Of a stretch of 13,562 nucleotides of DNA, positions 6,822 to 11,660 are shown one piece after another. The stretch lies in NCBI GenBank assembly GCA_025355915.1, contig JANXYT010000418.1:1-13562 (forward strand), read 5' to 3'. The notes under the pieces are model-generated. The model searched no databases. It was given only the letters and a program-made list of their open reading frames with translations, and had not been told where the DNA came from. Within the stretch, counting starts at the first letter, position 1. The number at the start of each line of letters is the position of its first letter. Both the position numbers and the translations under genes were made by a program. This stretch comes from Holophagaceae bacterium (GTDB taxonomy: Bacteria > Acidobacteriota > Holophagae > Holophagales > Holophagaceae).

Positions 6822-8081
6822 TCACCCGATCCAGAGCTCCAACCCCTCGAGGATGTCCCGCACCCCTGGCCCGAACCGGGCGTTGCTGAGCCAGTCCACG
6901 CCGGTGGGTAAACCATCCACCGCCGCCTTCACCCGGGCGCGGTGGCCCAGTTCGGGGCGCGGGATGGCGCGCTCGGCACGTTCGTGGCGGACGGCCAGGG
7001 CGTCGCTGAGGGTGGGAACCCAGTACTTGAGCCGAGCGAAGACCCCTTCCCAGGCTTCCAGATCCGCGGGCTTGCCGAAGGCTCCGCCGATGAAACTGCG
7101 CAGCTGCATGAGGCCATCGGGCGCGCTCTGGGGATCCATCCAGGAGGGCACGAGGGAGCCCAGGTACCCCCGGCCTTCGGGCGGATGGATGAGGAATCCG
7201 AAGCTGTCCTTCATCGCTGGCAGGGCGGCATGGCGGCTGTGCCAGAGGTCCACGGACGTGTAGGGGATGGCCGCCAAGGCCTCTGCGCTTTGCGAGGCCA
7301 CGGGACCGAGCAGGGCAGCGGCTTCGAAGGCGGGGAGCGCCAGCACCAGGCGATCCGCCTCACGGACCTCGCCGCCGCCGCTCACCCACCAGCGGCCGTT
7401 TGAAAGCGGTTCCAGGCGCTCGGCGCGCAGCCCGGTACGCACGGCGGCTACCTTCGCCGCGAGCCGGATGGGCAGCTGACCCATGCCACCTTCGGGCACC
7501 ACCATGTGGCTCACGCCGCTCTTGCGGATGCCATTCACGAGGCTGCCGGTGGCTTCCCACTGGCGCAGCTTGGGGATGGCATCCACGGACAGGATCTCCG
7601 GCGGGGCGGCCAATACGCCCGCCACCATGGCCGGCAACAACTCGGTGGCCACGCCCTGACCGAGGCGCCGCGCGATGAAAGCGGACAGCCCTTCTTCGGG
7701 TTCCCCACCGCGCACCGGGATGAAGGGCTCCGCCATCATGCGCAACTTGGCGCCCAGCGACATCAGGGGGGAGAGCATCAGCCCCGGCGGCGAGGCGGGC
7801 ACAGGGATGAGACGACCGCCCTTCCCCACCCAGCGGGCGCCCGTGCCCGGGGATTTGAAGGACAGGTCGATGGCATGGAACAGTCGATCCACCGCCGTAC
7901 CCTTCTGCCACAACACGCCCTGGGGCCCGGTCTCGACATGGCCGCCCTCCCAGGGCAGGGTCTTCATCCAACCGCCGACGCTGGATCCGGCCTCCCACAC
8001 TTCCACGGACTCGCCGCGTTGCTGCAGGTGCCAGGCGGCCGCAAGACCCGTTACGCCGCCGCCGAGGATGAGGGTGTTCAT
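6822..8081 (-). CDS. hemY: Protoporphyrinogen/coproporphyrinogen oxidase, HemY type
   Basis: This 419-aa flavoprotein oxidises a porphyrinogen to the porphyrin late in heme synthesis. The N-terminus is a dinucleotide-binding fold for FAD: strand MNTLIL, G7-G-G-V-T-G12, helix, then E30 at the end of the second strand (VEVWEAG) and the following VGGWMKT loop. The C-terminal FAD segment appears as GVDWLSNARFGPGVRDILEGL, where the more usual A-G-N is replaced by L-S-N. At 419 residues it is somewhat shorter than typical HemY (roughly 450-480). The start ATG overlaps the hemH stop by ATGA, indicating translational coupling. Whether it acts on coproporphyrinogen III (the route of Gram-positive bacteria) or protoporphyrinogen IX cannot be told from sequence; no hemQ/chdC or hemN is in the window to settle this. 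Other FAD amine oxidases are less likely because of the ferrochelatase neighbour. Confidence 0.9.
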   Translation of the reverse strand: MNTLILGGGVTGLAAAWHLQQRGESVEVWEAGSSVGGWMKTLPWEGGHVETGPQGVLWQKGTAVDRLFHAIDLSFKSPGTGARWVGKGGRLIPVPASPPGLMLSPLMSLGAKLRMMAEPFIPVRGGEPEEGLSAFIARRLGQGVATELLPAMVAGVLAAPPEILSVDAIPKLRQWEATGSLVNGIRKSGVSHMVVPEGGMGQLPIRLAAKVAAVRTGLRAERLEPLSNGRWWVSGGGEVREADRLVLALPAFEAAALLGPVASQSAEALAAIPYTSVDLWHSRHAALPAMKDSFGFLIHPPEGRGYLGSLVPSWMDPQSAPDGLMQLRSFIGGAFGKPADLEAWEGVFARLKYWVPTLSDALAVRHERAERAIPRPELGHRARVKAAVDGLPTGVDWLSNARFGPGVRDILEGLELWIG

Positions 8082-9025
8082 GGAAGGATCTCCAGTACGC
8101 GCCGCGTGAGGCAGCGGATGTAGGCGGGATCGGTGCCCGGCGTGCGGACCCGGCGATAGGCGCGGATGCCAGCCTTGTCGGCCACGTGGCGGTATTCGAT
8201 GTCCAGTTCGTGCAGGGTCTCGATGTGCTCGCTGACGAAGCTCATGGGCACCACGATGACATCCTTGCCGCCCATGGCTTCCAGCACCGACTTCAGGGGC
8301 GGTTCCAGCCAGCGCACGGGCCCTGTCCGGCTCTGATAGGCCAGCAGGTACCCGCCCGGGATGTCGCCGATCCTTGCCATGAGCGCATCGCGGGTGGCGT
8401 GGATCTCCTTCTCATAGGGATCCCCCGCCTCGATCTGGCGCACGGGCAGGCTGTGGGCGCTGAAGATCACCGTGGCGTTGGGCAGGTCCTTGAGCGCGGC
8501 GCGGATGGGTGCCTCCAGCGCGTCCAGGTAATCCGGATCCGTGGCGTAGTGGTCCACGCCGGGCAGAAGCTCCATGCCGACCTTCGCCGTTTCGAGGGCC
8601 AGCTCGCGGAGGCTCGATCCCGTGGTGGCGCGGCAATCGTGGGGGTAGAGCGTCACGGGAATGACCTTCTTGATGCCGTCCCGCTTCAGGGCCTTCAACA
8701 TGCCTTCGGCCCGCGGTGAAGCGCAGCGGAAGCAGAGTTTCACCGGTTCGGTGCGGCCCGCGGCGCGAAGGGCTGACCGCAAGGCCGCGGCCTGAAAGGC
8801 ACTCTCCCGCAGCAGGGGCGACCCACCGCCGATCTCCGCATAACGCCCCTTCGCGCCGGGGGCCCGCAGCCTCGCAATGAGCCGCGCAAAGGGGGGCTGC
8901 AGCCAGGCCGGACATGGCAGCCGGATCAGGTCCCGGTCCCCGAAAAGGGCCACCAGGAAGGGTTCCACCTGGTCCAGGTTCATGGGACCGCCGAGGTTCA
9001 GGAGAAGGATCGCTGTGTCTCGCAT
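8078..9025 (-). CDS. hemH: Ferrochelatase
   Basis: HemH inserts Fe2+ into a porphyrin in the last or next-to-last step of heme synthesis. The 315-aa product starts at ATG 9025; a GTG directly before it is less likely because GGAGG would then touch the start codon. Family motifs: LLLNLGGP at the N-terminus, YAEIGGGSPL (62-71), the catalytic histidine H191 in FSAHSLP, YQSRTGPVRWLEPP (230-243), and VSEHIETLHELD with the conserved E266. Length is normal for a single-domain bacterial enzyme. One variation: the usual G-M-R-Y near residue 99 reads C-F-R-C (C98, C101). With C38, C131 and C305 that makes five cysteines, but their spacing does not match a [2Fe-2S] motif known to me. It is the first gene of the leftward run, overlapping hemY by 4 bp. 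The 126-base divergent gap upstream holds palindromes that could be operators. Confidence 0.95.
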   Translation of the reverse strand: MRDTAILLLNLGGPMNLDQVEPFLVALFGDRDLIRLPCPAWLQPPFARLIARLRAPGAKGRYAEIGGGSPLLRESAFQAAALRSALRAAGRTEPVKLCFRCASPRAEGMLKALKRDGIKKVIPVTLYPHDCRATTGSSLRELALETAKVGMELLPGVDHYATDPDYLDALEAPIRAALKDLPNATVIFSAHSLPVRQIEAGDPYEKEIHATRDALMARIGDIPGGYLLAYQSRTGPVRWLEPPLKSVLEAMGGKDVIVVPMSFVSEHIETLHELDIEYRHVADKAGIRAYRRVRTPGTDPAYIRCLTRRVLEILP

Positions 9026-9053
9026 CACCCTCCACCTTACGCGAGACTTCCTA

Positions 9054-9096
9054 GAACGTTCGTCACGGAACCCTGGACAGGTCCTGTCTGAACAGG
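9054..9096. promoter_or_regulatory. Nested palindromes in the hemH / 167-aa gene divergent intergenic region
   Basis: Within the 126-base gap, GAACGTTC (9054-9061) is a perfect palindrome that also forms GTTC-N6-GAAC (9058-9071). Next come GACAGG-t-CCTGTC (9076-9088) and, sharing its right half, CCTGT-ctga-ACAGG (9083-9096), so ACAGG or its complement occurs three times in 20 bases. Such overlapping dyads are typical of repressor operators, but I cannot assign a regulator. Confidence 0.35.
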
Positions 9097-9151
9097 AAAT
9101 GCGCGCTCGGCCGGCGGCATCCCATAGACTGAGCTAACGCCCGGAGCCTCC

Positions 9152-9655
9152 ATGTCGCTGTCCGCCTTCGCCGCCCTGCCCGATGAGGCCCGCCTCTGGT
9201 TGCTGGCCCTGACTCATCCCACGGAGCCTGCGGTGCTGGCCCCGGAGCTGGAGGCCCTCCTGGGCCGGTGGCGGCACAAGGGCGTCCAGTATCAGGGGGT
9301 CTGGACCCTCTTGGAGCACCGCATCCTGGCCGTGGCTGAACCCATCCTGGCCACTCAACCCTCGGGTTGTGCCATCGACGGCATGCTCCGCGGCGTGAAC
9401 CAGATTGTCGCGAAGTTGGGAATGGCCCTGGAAGATCCCCAGGCGGTGCTCGTCCGATTGGCGGATGGGATCCGCGCGTTCCCCCGCTCCGACCTGGAAG
9501 CGCGGCTGGCCGACGGCACCCTGGAGGGCACCACGCCGGTCCTGGAATTGACCCTTCTCACCCTCGGCGACCTGCGCCAGGGGCGCCTGGAGCGGCCGCT
9601 GGCCGCCACCTGGATCGGGCGGAAGTACCTTCGACCGGTGGGCTCAGGACTGTAG
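9152..9655 (+). CDS. Uncharacterised protein with an SGCxID motif
   Basis: This 167-aa soluble protein starts at ATG 9152 with GGAG five bases upstream. I see no signal peptide, membrane helix or catalytic motif of a known enzyme class. From memory it resembles a family common in Bacteroidota, often mislabelled 'ABC transporter ATPase' though it has no Walker motifs. Shared points in order: an N-terminal aromatic strand (LWLLAL), an ELEALLGRWRHKG helix, a strand pair ending ILAVAEP, the S-G-C-A-I-D motif at about 71-76, a following helix, and a tail with R-S-D-L-E, G-T-T-P-V and a final A-T-W-I-G-R-K. Function is unknown. The C-terminal codons run into the repeat element at 9652, so the last few residues may be recent additions. 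It diverges from hemH and converges on the gene at 9769-10176, with a strong hairpin between. Confidence 0.75.
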   Translation: MSLSAFAALPDEARLWLLALTHPTEPAVLAPELEALLGRWRHKGVQYQGVWTLLEHRILAVAEPILATQPSGCAIDGMLRGVNQIVAKLGMALEDPQAVLVRLADGIRAFPRSDLEARLADGTLEGTTPVLELTLLTLGDLRQGRLERPLAATWIGRKYLRPVGSGL

Positions 9656-9765
9656 GCTCTGGGCTGTGGGCTGTAGAACGACCCACCCATGCGCCGAGCC
9701 CAAACCGAATACAAGAAGCGGCCCGTCAGGGCCGCTTCCGATGTGAATGATGGCCTAGAGCCTAC
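9652..9765. repeat. Inverted low-complexity repeats flanking the convergent hairpin
   Basis: GTAGGCTCTGGGC (9652-9664) and, inverted, GCCTAGAGCCTAC (9753-9765) are 12/13 complementary. Each arm belongs to a longer degenerate tract: GGCTCTGGGCTGTGGGCTGTAG on the left, built of units close to GGCTGTG, and GGCCTAGAGCC-TACGGCCTAG on the right. The left arm contains the stop codon of the 167-aa gene; the right tract contains that of the leftward gene. The central 10-bp hairpin lies between them. This looks like a small repetitive intergenic element, not a random gap. Confidence 0.5.
9715..9738. terminator. Bidirectional terminator hairpin between convergent genes
   Basis: GAAGCGGCCC-gtca-GGGCCGCTTC is a perfect 10-bp stem with a 4-base loop, placed 59 bases after the stop of the rightward gene and 30 bases after that of the leftward gene. 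Flanks lack a long U-tract on either strand, but stem strength and convergent placement make termination likely. Confidence 0.7.
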
Positions 9766-9768
9766 GGC

Positions 9769-10176
9769 CTAGAAGATCGATTCGCCGGGCTTGCGGCGCC
9801 AGGATTCGGAACGCTTGGTTCCTTCCACTTTGGGCTTGGCGTCCTTGGCGGCAGCCAGGGTCTGCAGCAGCGAGCCGCCCATCTTGGAGGCCACATTCTT
9901 GGCCAACGCGGGGCCGGCGGAGACAGAAACAGTGGGCGCACTCACGGGCCCAGAAGCGGAATTCTCCGAGGCGACCGCTTTGGAGGTGATCTCCTTCAAG
10001 CGCTTCTCGTACCAGACCTTCCGTTTGGGGTCCATGATCCGGGTGTTGCCAACCCGCTCCCCCTTCTTGAGGATCTTGGGCTTAGGCTTCTCACGGTCTT
10101 CCCGCAACACGGAATCAGGCTTTGCAGCTTCTTCAAGGATCTTCGCCAGGTTACCAAGGCCACGCAGAGTCATCAT
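9769..10176 (-). CDS. Small basic hypothetical protein
   Basis: This 135-aa protein is not recognised. It begins with two consecutive ATG codons (10176 and 10173); the nearest Shine-Dalgarno-like GGAG is 12 bases away. The N-terminal third is lysine/arginine-rich (KPKPKILKKGERVG, then DPKRKVWYEKRLKEI), the middle is a Ser/Ala/Val/Pro-rich low-complexity linker (about residues 67-92), and the end is again basic (SWRRKPGESIF). No signal peptide or membrane helix is seen. The charge pattern would suit binding nucleic acid or an acidic partner, but that is only a guess. G+C and codon use match the surrounding chromosome, which supports a real gene. It is transcribed towards the hairpin at 9715-9738, and an A/T-rich promoter-like region lies upstream. 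Confidence 0.65.
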   Translation of the reverse strand: MMTLRGLGNLAKILEEAAKPDSVLREDREKPKPKILKKGERVGNTRIMDPKRKVWYEKRLKEITSKAVASENSASGPVSAPTVSVSAGPALAKNVASKMGGSLLQTLAAAKDAKPKVEGTKRSESWRRKPGESIF

Positions 10177-10249
10177 GTGCGGTTATTGCTCCATAGGGGC
10201 CACGGGCCACCACAAGCAGATTAACGGCAGATCCTTCATTTACATAGTG

Positions 10250-10278
10250 ATTTTAGGCACGTGATGGTGTTTTTTAAA
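10250..10278 (-). promoter_or_regulatory. Candidate sigma-70-type promoter for the leftward small basic protein gene
   Basis: Read leftward, TTTAAA (10278-10273) and TAAAAT (10255-10250) are separated by 17 bases; each matches its consensus hexamer in four to five positions. The predicted start near 10243 gives a leader of about 65 bases before ATG 10176. The same A/T stretch could instead serve the rightward DUF2400 gene. Confidence 0.35.
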
Positions 10279-10279
10279 T
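10264..10279. repeat. Intergenic motif, copy 1 (second copy at 11464-11478)
   Basis: ATGGTGTTTTTTAAAT here recurs at 11464-11478 with only one T fewer in the T-run. Both copies are in A/T-rich intergenic patches and in the same orientation, one upstream of the DUF2400 gene and one upstream of the SRP RNA (on the other strand) and nrdJ. The role is unknown. Confidence 0.4.
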
Positions 10280-10316
10280 CGCCCCGGGGACCGCGGCTCC
10301 TGGGACACTGGGCCCC

Positions 10317-11189
10317 ATGGGGACCTCGACTGCCGCTCTGAAGGCCCGCCTGGATGGCCTCTGCGCGCGCTACGACACGGCCGGGGCCCTGGTGATGGAC
10401 CCACTGAGCGTCCCCCTCGCCTTCACTGCACCCCTGGATCGGGAACTCGCCGCATTTGTCGCGGCCCACTTGGCCTACGGACGGGTGGAGCCCATGATCC
10501 GAGCGGTGCGGGGGGCCCTGGCCCCCCTGGGCTCCCGGCCCGCGGATTGGTTGAGGGAACGAACCGAAACGGTGGCCCGAGAGGAACTGACCCACTCGCT
10601 GACGTCCTGGACCTGGCGCTTCCATACGGGACCTGACCTCGTGGCCTGGCTGCTGGCCTGGAAGCAGCTCGATGCGGAAAGCGGCGGTGGCCTCGAGCCC
10701 CAGCTCCTCCCTGGCTCCGGCGAGACCCCCGACCAGGCACTCTCCCGGGTGGTCCAGCGCCTCCGGAGGGACCTTCCGGCTTCGTACGGAACCCGGTTCT
10801 CCCTGCCCGATCCCCTGGCAGGCGCCGCCTGCAAGCGGTGGCGCATGTTCCTCCGGTGGATGGTGCGCAGGGGCTGGCCCGACCTCGGCCTCTGGACCCG
10901 CTATCCCTCCGAGCGGCTGATCATCCCCCTCGACACGCACGTGGCCCGCGTGTCGCGGTTCATCGGCCTCACCCGCCGCGCGACCCCCGACGGCAAGATG
11001 GCCCGCGAGATCACCGACTCCCTACGCCGCCTCGATCCCATCGATCCCTTGCGCTACTACTTCGCCCTCAGCCACCTCGGCATCCTCGGCGACTGCCCCG
11101 GCGTCCGGAAACGCAGCACCTGCGCGGCGTGCCCGCTGTATGCGGTGTGCCGAGCGGGCTCAGAATCCGCTGCGCGAATTCTGAGCTAG
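10317..11189 (+). CDS. DUF2400 / TIGR02757 family protein, endonuclease III-like C-terminal half
   Basis: This 290-aa protein has the hallmarks of TIGR02757: D28-P-L-S-V-P early, AAFVAAHLAYGRVEPM (45-60), KRWRMFLRWMVRRGWPDLGLW (173-193) and LIIPLDTHVARVSRFIGL (201-218). The family's function is not established. The P-L-D206-T-H-V-x-R-V segment resembles the catalytic-aspartate motif of helix-hairpin-helix DNA glycosylases (VDTHV-x-R), and the C-terminus carries C260-x8-C269-x2-C272-x5-C278, close to the C-x6-C-x2-C-x5-C [4Fe-4S] pattern of endonuclease III. The helix-hairpin-helix with its catalytic lysine is not evident, so a glycosylase reaction should not be assumed. The start is ATG 10317; no strong Shine-Dalgarno is seen, and an in-frame TAA at 10275 limits upstream choices. 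It stands alone on the plus strand between a leftward gene and the leftward SRP RNA. Confidence 0.87.
   Translation: MGTSTAALKARLDGLCARYDTAGALVMDPLSVPLAFTAPLDRELAAFVAAHLAYGRVEPMIRAVRGALAPLGSRPADWLRERTETVAREELTHSLTSWTWRFHTGPDLVAWLLAWKQLDAESGGGLEPQLLPGSGETPDQALSRVVQRLRRDLPASYGTRFSLPDPLAGAACKRWRMFLRWMVRRGWPDLGLWTRYPSERLIIPLDTHVARVSRFIGLTRRATPDGKMAREITDSLRRLDPIDPLRYYFALSHLGILGDCPGVRKRSTCAACPLYAVCRAGSESAARILS
11158..11186 (+). terminator. Perfect 9-bp inverted repeat within the last codons of the DUF2400 gene
   Basis: GCTCAGAAT (11158-11166) pairs with ATTCTGAGC (11178-11186) around an 11-base loop, ending immediately before the TAG stop. There is no U-tract. It may stabilise the 3' end of the mRNA or limit read-through into the opposing SRP RNA gene. 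Confidence 0.35.
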
Positions 11190-11200
11190 AGGACTAAAGG

Positions 11201-11254
11201 CCCGTATCCAGCTCACGTCTGTCTGTGCGGGAAACGACAGATCATCCAGACGGG
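11201..11254. other. Structured spacer between the DUF2400 gene and the SRP RNA 3' end
   Basis: Outer arms CCCGT (11201-11205) and ACGGG (11250-11254) enclose TCTGTC (11218-11223) / GACAGA (11236-11241) with a 12-base loop. An alternative pairing GTCTG/CAGAC is also possible. It lies at the convergence of the DUF2400 gene and the leftward SRP RNA and may help end both transcripts. No gene is seen here. Confidence 0.3.
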
Positions 11255-11283
11255 ATTGGCAGGTGCGCCCCAGGCACAAAGGG

Positions 11284-11374
11284 GCCGGGCTTGCCACGGC
11301 ACTCGGGGGAACGACTTAGGGCTGCTTCTTCCGATCTGACCCGGTTCATCGCACCCCGATGCATGGGGCCCGGC
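11284..11374 (-). ncRNA. ffs: Small signal recognition particle RNA (4.5S type)
   Basis: Read leftward, 11342-11320 reads GGTCAGATCGGAAGAAGCAG then CC. This matches bacterial SRP RNA domain IV: the GGTCAG side, GGAA tetraloop and AGCAG of the asymmetric loop that bind Ffh. The flanks pair end to end: GCCGGGC (11374-11368) with GCCCGGC (11290-11284), then CCATG/CGTGG and CAT/GTG, then CGGGG/CCCCG, CGA/TCG and GGG/CCC, leaving only small internal loops. The result is one long hairpin of about 91 bases without an Alu domain, as in Gram-negative bacteria. The RNA joins Ffh to target nascent membrane proteins to FtsY and the translocon. Exact ends are estimated from the outermost stem; a few extra bases on either side are possible. 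No strong U-tract follows. Confidence 0.9.
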
Positions 11375-11382
11375 TTAGATCT

Positions 11383-11413
11383 AGACTAGCCGCGATGGGA
11401 TCCCGGGTGCCAG
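11383..11413 (-). promoter_or_regulatory. Weak candidate promoter for the SRP RNA
   Basis: Read leftward, TAGTCT (11388-11383) lies eight bases before the predicted RNA 5' end, correct for a -10 element. CTGGCA (11413-11408), a 4/6 match to the -35 hexamer, is 19 bases further upstream, slightly long. This is only suggestive. Confidence 0.25.
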
Positions 11414-11660
11414 CGGAAGGGACCTTCGCCAAGCGGCATCAGCGCTCAAAATCCCTGATTTCTATGGTGTTTTTAAATGATGGAAAAATCCGGTGCAGCC
11501 CCCTTGACACCCCTACATCTTGGGGCCATCCTTTTCTCCCGGCACAACCCGTAGATGTCACCCCTAAAGTTCCCCAACTCAGGGGAGGGCTTTGCGCGCC
11601 CCACGGGAAGGCCAAGCCGTTCGATCCATTTCTCTTCACCATTTGACTAGGACAGCCCAT
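11414..11660. other. nrdJ upstream region
   Basis: This stretch has no supported gene. It includes an A/T-rich patch (11449-11490) with the second copy of ATGGTG-T5-AAAT, a TTGACA at 11504-11509 with no good -10 after it, the NrdR-like box, a second half-matching box, a direct repeat CACCCCTA (11508-11515 and 11559-11566), and hairpin TCCCC-aactca-GGGGA (11571-11586). The nrdJ ribosome site is probably AGGA at 11649-11652. I looked for a cobalamin riboswitch and found no B12-box-like sequence. Confidence 0.5.
11510..11525. promoter_or_regulatory. Candidate NrdR operator upstream of nrdJ
   Basis: CCCCTACATCTTGGGG is a 16-base near-palindrome (12 of 16 positions symmetric). Its core CTACATCTTG fits the NrdR-box pattern C-W-A-N-A-T-N-T-W-G, as remembered from published comparative work on ribonucleotide reductase regulons. 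NrdR boxes usually come in pairs; a weaker partner is centred 38 bases downstream (11548-11563, core TAGATGT). The box sits directly after TTGACA, 136 bases before the nrdJ start. It would repress nrdJ when dATP is plentiful. The nrdR gene is not in the window. Confidence 0.5.

Noticed and set aside
6353..6916. Longer 187-aa version of the DUF2914 protein
   Set aside because: The extra N-terminus overlaps the end of hemY and lacks sense as a leader, whereas the internal ATG 6751 has a good ribosome site and begins a clean signal peptide.
11504..11532. Sigma-70 promoter from TTGACA for nrdJ
   Set aside because: The -35 is perfect, but the bases 16-18 further on (around catcct) do not resemble a -10, so no complete promoter is claimed.
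11526..11660. Cobalamin riboswitch upstream of the B12-dependent reductase
   Set aside because: This would be biologically attractive, but I found no B12-box-like sequence or the multi-stem layout; only short hairpins are visible.
11190..11660. tRNA gene in the gap before nrdJ
   Set aside because: No cloverleaf with a GTTCRA-type T-loop was found on either strand; the structured part is explained by the SRP RNA.
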